A stretch of 64,000 bases of DNA from Hemerocallis citrina (taxonomy: Eukaryota; Streptophyta; Magnoliopsida; Asparagales; Asphodelaceae): the NCBI GenBank assembly GCA_017893485.1, contig CM030358.1, positions 253,869,228 to 253,933,227 of the forward strand, in the 5' to 3' direction. The number at the start of each line of letters is the position of its first letter. Within the stretch, counting starts at the first letter, position 1. Of this stretch, positions 45,795 through 58,685 are shown piece by piece. A program made the translations under genes and the position numbers. Under the pieces are notes generated by a model. The model made no database searches. It saw nothing but the letters and a program-made list of their open reading frames with translations, and was not told the origin of the DNA.

Positions 45795-46720
45795 TATTTT
45801 TTTGGAAATTTTAATTAAACCTTCCAAAATTATAATTATTTTTTAGAATCTTTATTGCCTAATTTATAAGTATTTTTTAGAATTTTTAATTAAATTTCCT
45901 AAATTTATAATTATCTTTCAAAATTTTTAATCAAGGAGAGCGCGAATATTAGGACAATCAGAGGGCCATATTTGGCCCTGAGACGTAGTGCAACTCAGAT
46001 GACGATGTTGGCATCGAGTGCCAAGCTACTTGGATCCATTGATGCTTGCATCCGGAGTGCACCTCGGATCCTGTGGCTGTGTGGCTCGGATCGCCTTGGT
46101 GCCAAGCACTGAGCTACTTGGATCTTATGGTTGTGCGGCTCGGACTTCCTTGGCACTGAGCACCGAGCTGCTCAAAATCCTGATCTGGCCCTGAGGCATC
46201 AAGCAGCTCAGATGATGGTGTTGTCAACGAGCACCGGGCTGCTCAGATCCGTTTCTGCTTGGATCCCGTATGCGGCTCGAATCTCCAAGTGATGCTTGGA
46301 TCCATTAGCGGTGCTCAGATCCCCAACTGATGCTCGATTCTCCTAGTGATGTTAAGATCCAAGTGATGCTCAGATGACAATCCGACCACCGAGTTGTTTT
46401 AGCTTTGGGCCGAGTTTCACAAAGCTGCTTGAACGATGATCTGAGTATTGAGCTATTCAGTTTTGGATGAGTTTTGTTGATCTGCTTGGACTATGATATG
46501 AGCACCATGCTGTTCAATTTTGGATGAGTTATGCGAAGCTGCTCAGACGACGATCTTAGCATCGAGCTGTTTGGTTCTGGATGAGTTTTACGAAGCTGCT
46601 TGGATGAGGATCCGAGCACCGAGCTGGGCGATCATAATGTGCTTTTTGGAGGCAACTTTTGGGTTTTCGCCATGTCACCTTTTGATGCTTTGTTTTCCTG
46701 ACTCTTCATTTCATCTGTTG
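45795..46720. repeat. Element F AT-rich tract and degenerate tandem repeats
   Basis: 45795-45935 repeats AAATTTTTAATTAAA-like units, like the AT-rich tract of B. From about 45950 to 46640, phrases such as GAGCACCGAGCTGCTCGGAT recur imperfectly at 40-70-bp steps. No gene seen. Confidence 0.6.
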
Positions 46721-49700
46721 GATTTATAAAATATCTAAGCAGTTGAGATTGTGCCACATCATCAACACAGTTATGTAGGAGCCATTTGAGATCCATTCTC
46801 TATGAAACTCTCAGTCCCCCTTCATTTCTTCACTTCTCTTATCATTTCTCATCAGAGCTTCTCTCTCCTCCTTGCTCTTTTTCTCTCTAGAATTCAACTT
46901 CCTGCAAGTTTTCTAGCATCCTATCCATCATAATTTTTCCATCGACATCCAAGTAATTATTTACTATAAATTAAGTAAGTCCATGTCTAGGGTTCATTTG
47001 GGTCACTTCGCCTCCTCCTTGGATCCTTACGAGGACAAGGTGCTCTCCATCCACCAATCTCGCCTCTCGAGGAGGGAGAAGGGAATGACAATAATTGGGT
47101 CTTCTGTTATCGTCGCGGTGAAGGATGATATGAGGGAGATAACAAGAAATTTCTTCAATCGGGCTCATCCTCCTCACACCCCTTCCTTGTTCATCAGTAC
47201 CCTGAGGACTAGGCAGACCTAGTGATGTTTGGTTTGTAGTACCCTGCACCAGAGAACTTCCTTACATTTGAGGTCGCCTCATAAAGTACAACCTTCTAAA
47301 GATCAGGGTCGCCTTTTAAATTATGGCTGAGTATGAGTTTTTCTTGTCGAAACCCAGGGTCAGCTTGTTCTCTATGCTGTCTGAGGAATATTGTATCTTC
47401 CCCTACAATGCTTTCTACGTCGGGTTACGTCTCCCTATGCATCCATTTATGAAGGAAGTCTTCAATTGGTATAAGCTTAACCCAGCGCAATACATTCTAA
47501 ACGTGTGGAGGTACTTAACCGGTTTCATCACGCAGTGCCAAACAATGGGCGTTGAGTTGATCATGAAAATCTGGAGGAGGCACATCAATCTTCATTAGGA
47601 AAAAGCGACATACAACTAATGCTATCTCTCTCATAATCTGGAGAGAGGAGTCATAGAGAATCTTGACTCAATCAAGGACTAGAAAACCAAGTAGGATGTT
47701 AGTAAGGAGGATGTTCCTAAGTCTCGAGCCATTGGAATTCCATACATGGTGGAAGGAGGATGTTCCTAAGAAGGTAAAGGCTAACCCGGGATGAGAGTAG
47801 GGAAGATAAGAAGTTGAGTGATGATCACGTTGATTGTGGGGATTTGAGTTGGTGAGACGTGACAGAGGAGGTCCTCTTCATGGAAAGTTGAGTCCGATGG
47901 ACCCTAGTATGACATTAGTTTTCTTTTTTCTTGAGTACTTGGTCCTTTTTTTTAATTTCATCTAATTCTGATATATTTGTTTGTTCTCTTTTCAAGCGAA
48001 CGAAGGCATGGACTTCGATAGTCTTGTCACTGCTCGGGCTAACCTGCACAACAAAAGGCTGGAGGACAAGAAGAGGAAGAGTGCTCTTCAAATTCCACCC
48101 CCGTGAAGATCTTGGAGTCACTAACGAAGGCACTGCCCCATTAACCGCCGAGGCAAACATGGTCTTTTACCAAGGAGGATAAGAATATCTATGTGTAGGA
48201 ATGGGGCATCAGATGGTGCGATCCCTTTCTCGATGATTCATGGAACTGCCTCAGATGGTTAAAAACCTCCCTACTCGGTGGAACCGAGAGACTCTAGCCA
48301 ACGTTAAGATTGACTCCTCCCTCCTAAAAATCTCCCGAGCTAGTTTGTCGGTACGTTCTTTTCCTTGTAGTGTGTTTTCTTTTTTTTGTATTCCTCCCCA
48401 TGTATCTAAGTTTTGAAGTCATCCTCCTCGCGGATTTCTTGCCATGTAGGCAACTTGATTGATGAGATCAAGGCTGAGAGAAGCTCTGGAAGTAGAAGAC
48501 CACTAGGGCCGAAAACGATAGGAAGAAGGCTGTTAAGGAGCTTGAGGCCGTGAAGGGTTAGGAGGCGGCTCATCTAAGTGAGACCAACTGTCATGCCCCG
48601 CTTCCCAAAATACGGGAATACGAGTCCATGACTAAGGCCCAATGAATGGTGCGAATACACCATTCATAAGCTGTACAGGAAACTCAACAACAAGATTACA
48701 AAATAAACCACGCAGGTATGTAAATCACAATATAATAATGAAATTTCATGACATAGTCCATAACATAACCAACAACTGGCAAATTCAAATAGTTACGGGT
48801 CAAACAAGCCCGGATTACAATAAAGAGTTGCATGAAATGAAACATAAGCTAAAGGTAACATGATAAACAATAAGGCTAAAACACTTGATCAGCGACACCT
48901 TCGGGTAACTCTCCGTTCGGGCCTGCAAGTACATTATTACAAAAAGAAAGAAAAGAAGACAAGAAGATGCCCGTTAATACAAGTCACTACAAGTGGTACA
49001 AGCTAAGGAACATGTACAAAACTAAACAAAAGAAAAACAGGAAAGAGCAAGGAATCGAGAGTCATGAAATAGAGAAAATGCAATATATAAACATGATATG
49101 AACAAGGCATTATAGAACAAGTGGCATATAAAAAAGTAAGTGAGTAAACAAATATCAAGTCAATAAGAACATGTAACAGGTAATTGGATCATGCAAGTGC
49201 ACGTGTTAATCTTAAGTCTAATGTTTGATTCTATCTAGGTAGCACTTCATGCATCCATCTTTTTACTATATGGTTGCTACATACAATCAGTTACGTTTAG
49301 ACTTAGTAGTGGATTTTATAGGTCACGTACTCGGGAAAAACATGTACATTCAATATTGTATCGAGATACGTGCAATGCGAAACATGTAGAGTGTCAACTT
49401 GTAACGTGAAACATGTAAACTTGTAATTTGCAAACTTGCAACTTGTAAACTTGCAACTTGCATCGGGAAACCATGAGCTCCCGTCCGAGTACGCTCTTCT
49501 ATATTGCCCACTACTTAAATCTTTTCCCTTATACCTCGGCTTGTTACTTTTATTTTAATTCAACATGATCATAATGTGATGGGGACAATGTCAAGATATG
49601 GACATGAACATCAAGGAAGTTTGCATGAAATATGTTCTAAGTCATGAGATACAAAGCACGCAATTTAAAATGTCATACTTGGGTCTAATTTTTATTCCAA

Positions 49701-50119
49701 ATATGGGTCAACAGTATTTTAGGGTTATATAAAACAATATTGCAACTACAAAGTGATCGATGACATGTATAAAACTTAATCAAGAATTAAAAGATATTAT
49801 AACAACATTCAAATTTTTATTATGGGTAAAAATAATCATTCACATCATCATGTATAGTCCTAAGAGTACATATATGTGTATTAATCGTGTTCATGTAATG
49901 CATGTAGCAACAAAGTATTCACGATCACATGTGAATACGGGATCAACGGATTAGGTATAGAAAGAAGTATCAATTCGACTTATGAATGCGAATAGAATCA
50001 AGAAATATACTTGCGGTATTTATGCAAAGAAAGCTTGTACTAGAACAAACGAATTTATACAAGAGATACTTGCCTGATTTGACGATTCAAAAAGAGAATA
50101 ACCAGCGAACTCCCAAAAT

Positions 50120-51060
50120 TACGTGCGAAATACGTGCAAGAAAACTTCAAGCAAACAAAGCCAGCAACTCAGCAACAAAATCCCCACAGTAGATCGGGAC
50201 AGAACACCGAACAGCGCTCGGATCCGTTGTGCCCAGAACACGGGACAACAAAACCAACCAATAGAATCCTTTTCTTACACCGGATCGGGGGCCAAAACAG
50301 CGAACGGCGAATCCAAATCCACTCCAACAAAATACAGAACACCAAATTCCACCAATCACCCTTCGTCTTCTTCTTCCTCATTTCGACTGAGAGAGAGATA
50401 GTGGCAAGGGAAGCGACCGGCATGAGCGGCTAAATGGAAGGTCGTGATTGGTCCGCGGTGGCTAGTCGGCGATGACAAGGCAACGCGGCGCTCGGGAGGA
50501 GGCGGCGGCGATGCTTCGACGAGGAGCTCTGTTTTCGGTCGAAAACAGGGGAAACGGAACTGGGCGTCTTCGGGGCTTAGATGGCGGTGATGAAGGCTAG
50601 ACAAGGGTAAGGGGGTCTTCGGCAAGGTGGAGAAGATGATCGGGTGGTTGGGAGAGGGTGACGATGGGAGTTCGGTGGAGGTTCGATTGAGGAGAGCGGG
50701 GGAAGGCAATGGTGGTCGGTGAGGAGGGTGCTTGAGCGGGAGGCGCTTGGAGCCATGGCAGAAGACAAGCACAGGGGGCTGAGGCGACAGTAATGGGGTG
50801 GTGGTGGTGAAGCCAGAGGAAGACGAAGGAGAATGCGGAGCTTCGAGGTAGGGTCGAAGTCGACAATGGCGGGGCATGAGGGATTGGGTTTGAGAGGCGA
50901 ACAGGGAAGGGAGAGGGAGACGGGAAGAGTGAGGGGGCTTGGGTTCTCTATTTTTTTTGGAACAAGGGTGGAGAGCGGGAGGATGAAGACGGGGTTGGGT
51001 TAATTTTTGGGTTTTCTATTGGTTGGGTTTGGGAAAACAGAGAGGGTGAGAGAGGAAAAT
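50120..51060 (-). other. Leader-like region within G1, several spurious ORFs
   Basis: Ser/Pro-rich ORFs (for example 50356-50877) are found here, but they have no family motif and correspond to a transcribed leader-type part of the LTR. I do not call a gene. Confidence 0.4.
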
Positions 51061-51558
51061 GGGGAGAGAAGATGGGAGAGTTATAATATGATTTAAATGT
51101 GTAATAATAAAGAGAGGAGTTAGTGGGAGGAGGGGGTTACGGGAATCAATAGGCTGATTGTTAGGATATTAAATTTGGGGGTTACAGAAGAGATTTTTGG
51201 GGATTGATTGTTGGAGTAGAATTTGATCTGGTCAACACACAAATAGGAGGGGAAATGGGTTATGGGTATTGGGTTTAGAGTTGGCTAGAATCCAATAAGA
51301 GACATATATGGGTTTGGGTTAAAATCCAATAGGAGATGGGCTAAATTTTGGGCTTCAAATTAAATAGTTAATAATACAATATAGATCAAATTAATGGGCT
51401 TTAATTTAAATAATTAGATAATATAATACAGATCAAAACTTGGCTTTAACAAAAATAATAATAATAACACTAATAATGAAAACACGAAAATTAATAATAA
51501 TGGTAGTAGCAATAATAGTACTACCAATAATAATAATAATAATAACAATAATACTCAC

Positions 51559-51630
<72 letters not shown>
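51559..51630. repeat. TAA microsatellite
   Basis: About 24 TAA repeats, bordered by degenerate AAT repeats from about 51455, within G1. Confidence 0.95.
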
Positions 51631-51631
<1 letters not shown>

Positions 51632-51910
51632 GCAAAATAATAAAGTGATGGCAACAAGGTTATATAAAAATATAGGAATTTGAGTTTAACAATTTATTAA
51701 AGTAAATCCGAATATTTTTGATTTGGCTAAAATATAAATAGTCGATCAATTATAAAATAGAAAGTAAAGTAAAATATACCCTTATTCTAAATAACCATAA
51801 TTCCTGTTTAGAAAATATTTTAAAAGAAAATTTTAAAAAAATGAATTTAACATAACTAAATTCATAAATAATTCGAAATACAGAAAATTATTCAGAAATT
51901 ATATATTTAC

Positions 51911-54900
51911 TGTAACCCCTGTTTTTCACTTTATGTATTTTTGACTGTATGTTTCATTTTTTGTATTTTTCTTCCTTGTATTTTCTGAACCGTATATTGG
52001 ATTTGATTTCAATATATATTCGTTTTATTTCATTCTGAGCTCCTTGTATTTGATTGTTTGTCTCTTTTGATCGTTTTCCATCATTTTGATCATTTCCTCA
52101 TTTTTGGTCTCGTTATCTTTATTTTATTGTTTCATGGTGTTGTTGTGGAGTTTTGGTGGTGTTTTTCCTTTTCCATGATTTTTAACTCCTAATAAGATTT
52201 TTCAAGAGCCATAGAATTCACTTTAAATTGTATTCCTATTAGTATTTGACCCAATATTTATTATCCATTTGTATATCTATTACTACATGCAAATACCCAC
52301 AACCTACTAACCCACATTCAAGCCCTATAAATAAAACCCCCTTAACACAAACCCTAACCCTAATACCACAAACCCTAGCCTCTCTCTCCCGGCCTGATCT
52401 GCCCCAATCTGAGCCCCCACTACAGCCCTCATCCCGCCCTCCTACTCAGGCCGATCAACACCCCTAGGACGAGCAACCCTAGCTCCGGCCATCCCCTACT
52501 CCGGCCACCACACAAACCGACCACCTTTTCCCCTCCTTGCTTGCCGAACCCTCAAACCACCACCACCATCATCAAGTCTGCACTTTTTGAACCCCATACT
52601 CTCTCTTCGTGGTATTTCTCAAAGTGGGTGCTTTCCACTTTGTTCGTTGCATCAAGGGATTCGTTCGTGAGAGGATTTTGTTCGTAGTTGCTTGGATTCG
52701 TACTTGGAGTGGATTTTGTTCGTGGGTTTTGTTTCTAGGATTATTTGCATCGTTCTTCATCTCCAAAATAAAGCAACTAACTTGTACTCCAATTCATTTG
52801 TTTGATACAAGTACCAAAGTTCACCTATAGTATAGTTGGGTTAAGAGACAACCTAAGATTGTGTTTTTCTTAATGGGTTTTGTCTCTATTGTGATATTTT
52901 GGCCATAGATGACTCATGACACAAATCTTGATATGTGATGACCTAGGTTTTGCCCAATTCTTGATTTTTGACATGTATGTGAATATTTGTGTGAATTTAT
53001 GTTTGAATTAAGACCCATGTGAAATAATATGTGTGAACATGTTAATAACCCTAAATCATGATGTTTAGATGCTTAGTAGGTTGTATTTCAAGTTTGGATG
53101 TGTTTGGATCAATATTCTTGAAGTTATGATGTTCTTGATTTGAAGTGCGAAATCTGTAAATTCTGGAAATTCTGTTTTGATTGCTATTTTCGTCCATGCT
53201 ACAGCCATTATCTTGATTCATGTACAAAATATGAAATTTAGATAATTTTGTCTATTTTCAAACCCCACTAGTTTTGCTTGATTTGGATTTCGTATGACTG
53301 AGTTATGACTGTTTTAGTACAGAGGTGTCGATCTATTTCAGATTCTGTTTTGGGTTAATTTTGTTAACAAACTATTTTCAAGAACTATTCTATACATATT
53401 ATCTTGATCCAATGTTTTGGTCAGTGTTTCTTTATGATATTAGGGACTATCCAGAATTTTGACGAATTCAATTGATAAGCTTTATGTGGTGTTTCATGCT
53501 CGTTTCTAAAATCTATACATGCTGTATTTTGCTTGCTGTCCAGTAAAGAACTCTATTTTCACTATGATTCCTTTTACTACATGAAAATTCTTTGTGAAAT
53601 GTGAAAGTTAGTAAATTCTATCTATTTTCATATCCCTTTGGCAGAATTGGATTTCATTTCACTGGTTGCAAGATATCTTAGTTTTCGTACAGCAGTGTTG
53701 GGATTTCCATATTCGCTAAACTATATTTTCTTGATGCTTTCTTATTTTTGATGACTTATCTATATTTCCTGAAAAATTCTGAAATTCCATATTTTGATTC
53801 TGTACATATAGGGGAATAATCCAGATTTTTTGTGGATTTATTTACTGTGTTTTCATGCTCTTGAATTCGTTTTCTTGATTTCTGGCTGAACCAAATTCTT
53901 GTGTTCAAATCAATTTTGAGCTGTATTGTTGTGAACTAGTATGTCACTTAATTATGCTTGCTGGATGCGTGTGGTTGTCTATTTTCCAGATCCTTCAACG
54001 GATCTAGATTTGCTTTTTTTGTAACTCTTAGAATCACTGTTTTTCTACAGCATGGTCTTGCTGTCCTGAACTTGAGATGCGTTTACTTTATTCGTTTATG
54101 AGCTATCTTGCACTTGTATATACTTATCTTGCTACTTGCACTTATCACATGGTCATGCCATACTATTCTTGATATATTTTGCACATATACATGCTTGTTT
54201 GACATTAATAATAAAATAACCAAGTCAGGGTTTAAGGGACAGACCTAATAGTGGATAGTTCAGAAATGTGTACTCGGAAGGGGATCCAGTGATCCTACGT
54301 GATACTTGATATGATTACTTGATACTTGCACGCAAGACACGATACTTGCCACTTGCACTACTTGACATGTGATTACATGATACATGATACTTGGAGCTTG
54401 GAGCTCAATTACTTGCTTGTCCCCGAGTATACTAACCTTTATGGTCCACTATGAAATCTAAAGCGAAACCGTTTTGTTGTAGCAACCATGTAGTATGGGC
54501 TGCATGAAGTATTATCTAGATAGTAATTCACTACAAGACTTGATACACGTCACTTGAACATGATACTTGAACATGATACGTGAACATGATACATGCTTGT
54601 TTGATACATGACTACATGATTACATAAGACTTGTTTACATGAGACTTGAAACTTGATACTTGATACATGAACATATGACACTTGACACTTGATGCATGTT
54701 TATAGGATACTTGATTACTTGACACTTGATTTATACTATGTACACTTGACACTTTTACCAAGCTAGTTGTTTACACTTGACATCATACTTATACCATGTG
54801 CTAGTTAGTTTCCCCATGTGCTTGTATCCTACATTATAAGTGATCTGTGACTTGCAATTGACGAGTACTTTGTTTTCTCTTTTCCTTTTTTCTGCATTCG

Positions 54901-55315
54901 TTGAATTACAGATTATGAAGAACATGTTCAAGATGGTATTGGAGACTTGAAGTATTAGTGTTGCTTGTTTTATTATTATTTCATGTATCGTGCTTGAACA
55001 ATAATTGTATTCGTAAGACTTTGATTATTCTTGTATTTGTGAGACTTGGATTTATTTCTTGTATTTGGGCAATGTGACCTAAGACTTATGTTTTATTCAG
55101 ATCATGACTATTTGAGATTAAGTATTTGGTTTCAGGTATTCATGATGATATTTTGACTCATTATGTGCATGTGGTTGATAAATCGCTTCCGACTCTGTAT
55201 ATTTCTCGTGCATGTTGTTAAGATTTCTTGAACAACTTATGGATGATGAAAATCATTCGCTGGGCTTTTGTTACATATCCGTATTCCGTATTCTTTTGGG
55301 AAGCGGGGCGCGACA
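51911..55315 (+). mobile_element. Solo LTR G2 (plus), inserted into G1
   Basis: 3405 bp, starts TGTAACCCCTG, ends GCGGGGCGCGACA. The target duplication TTTAC (51906-51910 and 55316-55320) is perfect. A TATAAATA box near 52327 lies before a C/T-rich leader. It is a diverged relative of G1 in the opposite orientation: for example GTAGCAACCATGTAGTA and GCATGAAGTATTATCTAGAT near 54480 have counterparts in G1. It landed only 16 bp from the G1 5' end. Confidence 0.85.
54280..54800. repeat. Degenerate ACTTGATAC minisatellite in G2
   Basis: Repeated phrases GATACTTG, ACTTGACACTTG and ACATGATAC. A similar AACTTGTAAACTTGCAACTTG cluster lies in G1 at 49380-49460. Confidence 0.7.
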
Positions 55316-56714
55316 TTTACGGGAACGAGGGTTACATCAACCGTCTCAAGGCCGAGCACAAGAGGGAGCTGGCATAGGCGGAGAAGGCTTGGGCCAAGGA
55401 GACGGAGGCCGCGGTTGCCAAGGTGGAGGCAGAGGCGAAGGCCCATCTCCTGTAGGTAATGGAGAAGTTGTATGTGAAGGTCTTTAAGGATATGATTGAG
55501 CGTGTCCCCGACTTTGCGGGAAAGGGTATAGCTTTGACCTTCATCTCAGGGAGCAGCCATTAGAGGAGGAGTCTGAGGAAGAAGATGAAGGCAAGGAGGT
55601 TAAGAAGGAGGCCCCAAAGGATACCGTGGATGGAGAAGAGGAAGAGATGGATGAAGTCGGGAATGAGACCGACGTGGTCGAGGAGAATTAGGAGAAGGAT
55701 GCATGGGGGCGAAGGAGAAAGAAGTGACCGAGACTTCCAATCCTTTTATGGCGGCAACCGATGTGGACCCCTGATCTTTTCCTTCCTTTCTCTTTTTGAC
55801 TTTTAAAACTTTGCCGAATCGCGGAATGGGCACTGCTCATGTATCTATATTCCAATTAATGAAAATCATTGGTGTCTAACTCTTAAGTTTTTTTTCTTTG
55901 TGGGCATGAATTTTTGATGTGTTTGTTTGAATCTCTTGGAAACTTCTCGAAAGATCAGAGCTATGTATTTTTGTATTTACTAGCATTGTAGTAACTCCAC
56001 CTTTTCTGTTGAGAATGCTCGACTTCGCAGCGAGTCAAATGAGGAGAGGATCGAAAACAACCGTTGAAGGATATGCTACTCGAGAAGGACTTGGAGCTCC
56101 ACCAATTAAAGAAGACTCATCTTGGATGCTCGGCTTGCACTCATGCATATTGGGGAAAGATCCATGTTGGGGACAATCACCTTAAGGATATGCTCATCGA
56201 GAAGGATTTTGAGATACATAAGTTGAAGATTAAACTTGGAAGACTACGAACACAAAGTATGTCTTGCCTTCAACATGATGATGATCTAGGGAGGAAGTTC
56301 CATGAGCTGACATCGGGCTGTCAAACAGCGTCATGGAATCCATGGAATGCCCATAGTTGAGTAGTTGGGACATCTAGCATAGCTTCTTACTGAGAAGACA
56401 TTACACACCCTCAATGATGAGATCCAGACTCAATCGATAGGGTTACAACCTCTTCCAGATAGTTCGGGTGGGTGTGTGTGTGTGTGTAGGGGGGGGGGGG
56501 GGCTAGACTTTTGTGATGATGAGGCATCGCGGACGAGCTGTATCGCTTGAATGAAATATCTCTCTTTACCACGGTTGTAAGTGATTTGAGTGGAGAAACT
56601 TGTGAATAAATTTCTCTCATCTAATGTACTTTGTTCTAAATACTTGTACCACAGTTTTGTTATGAAATAAAGGTTGCCCTTGTGTCCCATCTTGTTTTGA
56701 GTTAATGATTTGTG

Positions 56715-57115
56715 GTAGTAGTTTGAGTGACGAGCTGAGCTACGAAGTCATTGTTTTAAGTTAGAGAGTTGATGGAGTATCTCAAGCGATGAACTGAGCT
56801 CTGAACTCGCTGTTTTGAGTTAACGAGTTGTTGGAGTGGCTCGAGTGACGAGCTGAGCTTTGTACTCGTTATTTACAGTTAGTGTGTTGTTGGAGTAGCT
56901 CGAATGATGAGCTGAGCTCGAACCTTGTTTTTTTAAGTTAGCGATTTGTTGGAGTAGCTCGAGCGATGAGCTAAGCTCCGAACTCGTTGTTTTGAGTTAA
57001 CAAGTTGTTGGAGTCGCTTGAGAGATGAGCTGAGCTCTGAACTCGTTGTTTTAAGTTAGCAAGTTGTTCGAGTAGCTCGAGTGACTAGCTCAGCTTCCAA
57101 CTCATTGTTTGCATC
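56715..57115. repeat. ~60-bp tandem repeat, about seven copies (element F)
   Basis: Units contain GAGTTGTTGGAGTAGCTCGA and GACGAGCTGAGCT at about 60-bp steps. It lies between the F pol remnant and the 3' end of the antisense gene, matching the 214- and 282-bp repeats of B in position. Confidence 0.85.
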
Positions 57116-57249
57116 TGGGAAGTAGTATAAGGATTTACAAAGGAAATGGTGAATTTTATTGAAAAATAAATCTAAGCAACAACGTTGATGGCTAGCTTTT
57201 ATTACATGTATCGACCATTATATAGATCGGTCTTATTACAAGTTCAGTG

Positions 57250-58680
57250 GAGGGCGTTACATTAAGTACCCTCGTTGAACTTCATCTAATGCTAAAAAAA
57301 TTTCAAGTCTGTAAGCTCCTGGGCGGACGACTTTGGAGTCCTTGTAATGTCCTTCCTAGTTGGGAGCAAGCTTTCCATTCTTGAGTGACTCAAGAGATTT
57401 CCAGTTTTCGTAGGACGAGGTCATCCTCTTTCAGATTGTCGGTCAGACCTTCTTATTGTAGAACTTTTCCATCTTTGCTGATAGATTTGCCTCTACATGG
57501 TAGATTTCTCACAAACTTCTTCAACGATGTTGAGCATACCTGGAGATCTTCCAATTTCTATTCCTAGCTGAAAGAGAGGAAACACAGAGAAAGTAGTCCG
57601 AGCTCTATGGGTATTAGCTCCGTGGGTAGTCCGAGCTCTATGAGCTCTGTGGGTATTAGCATTTCGAGCAAGATGACAGCGGCCCTGCTCCCTTTGATAT
57701 AGGAGGAGCCATCAACATAGACACTCTAGACTGGAGAATCTTTGCTCACCTAAGGGGGATTTGGAATAATCCTTTACGGTGAATTTGGTTATGTCTTGGG
57801 CCTTGATGGTCGTTCTTGGCTGATAATTGATGTCGTGTTGGCTTAGTTCGATGGACCACTTCATGAGTCATCCAGAGGTCTCTAGCTTGTAAAGTTCATG
57901 CCTTAGTGGTTGGCCAGTAAAGACTAAGACATAATGCACCAGAAAGTATGGGCAAAGCTTCCGAAGGACTGTTAGCAGAGTGTAGGTCATCTTCTCCATT
58001 TTGGAATAACAGAGTTATGCATCATGGAGTACCATAGTGACATAATAGATAGGCTTCTAGACCTTGTCTTCCTCACTTATCAAGACAACACTGAGGGTCT
58101 GATTCGAAATGGCCAGATAAAGGTATAGTACTTCCATCGGTTTGGCTTATTTAAAAGTGGTGGGTTGCCTAGATACGCCTTAAGCAGTTCAAAGGCATCC
58201 TACTACGCCTTTTCCCTCTCAAAGCCCTTTGAAGCTCGAAGGACCTTAAAGAAAGGGAGACACTTATCTCCAGCCTTGGAGAGAAAACGAACGATAGGGG
58301 CAAGGAACCATGTGAGTTTTTGGATCTACTTAATGTTGGATAGGGAGACATGTCGAGTATCGTCTAGATTTTCCCTTGATTGGCCTCTATTACCCTATGG
58401 CTAACCATGAATCCCAAAAACTTTTCCAAGGAGACTCTGAAAGCACACTTCAAGGGGTTCAGCTTCATGTTGTGCTTCCATAGGATATTGAAGATCTCTT
58501 GGAGGTCAACCACATGGCTATCCCTCTTAAGGATTTTTACAAGCATATCATCCACACAGACTTCCATGTTTCGGTCGATCTGATCTTTGAAGACTTTGTT
58601 CACTAGCCGTTGATAAGTGGCTCCAGCATTCTTTAGCATGATTGGCATGACACAATATCAATAGAGGCCCTGGTCGGTGA
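57250..58680 (-). pseudogene. Element F RT, RNase H and integrase C-terminus, core integrase deleted
   Basis: RT: NAGATYQRLVNKVFKDQIDR and CVDDMLVKI (YVDD changed to CVDD), 58648-58364. RNase H follows with LMKWSIELSQHDINYQPRT and WSVYVDGSS (to about 57680). Within about 100 bp it changes to YNKKV and SLKNGKLAPN, the integrase C-terminus of element B, so the catalytic integrase core is missing. Stops and frameshifts are frequent. Confidence 0.85.
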
Positions 58681-58685
58681 TGAAG

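Larger units (their letters stand above)
48589..55336 (-). mobile_element. Solo LTR G1 (minus), split by solo LTR G2
   Basis: On the minus strand this LTR starts TGTAACCCTCGTTCCC at 55336 and ends GCGGGGCATGACA at 48589. Without the nested insert it is about 3338 bp. Flanks CCAAC (48584-48588) and TCAAC (55337-55341) are a target duplication with one mismatch, and the interrupted ORF reads on across it. No internal domain remains, so it is a solo LTR. Promoter-like C/T-rich leader sequence lies near 50900 on the minus strand. Family: long gypsy LTR, probably Tekay/Del-like, not proven. Confidence 0.75.
46983..56360 (+). pseudogene. Element F antisense gene remnant, split by solo LTRs
   Basis: A third, broken member of the gypsy-associated ORF family. 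A TATAAA box lies at 46725-46730. At 47323-47598 it codes GLRLPMHPFMKEVFNWYKLNPAQY, close to the B and C domain. An exon-2-like start MDFDSLVTARANL lies near 48008. The coiled-coil region is cut by solo LTRs: SET-N (to 48588) resumes as NRLKAEHKREL (from 55337). VPDFAGKG near 55508 matches the end of exon 3 in B. Exon-4-like coiled-coil sequence is at 56064-56360. Stops and frameshifts occur throughout. Confidence 0.7.

Noticed and set aside
50356..50877. 173-codon Ser/Pro-rich ORF
   Set aside because: Falls in the leader-like part of solo LTR G1, overlaps other frames and shows no domain.
51433..51657. Ile-rich ORFs on both strands
   Set aside because: Translation of the TAA microsatellite.
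48589..55315. Long terminal inverted repeats (TGTCATGCCCCGC ... GCGGGGCGCGACA) suggesting one large DNA transposon
   Set aside because: The right part has its own TTTAC target duplication and starts TGTAACCCC at 51911, while the left part resumes after it and ends TGTAACCC at 55336. Two nested solo LTRs in opposite orientation explain everything.
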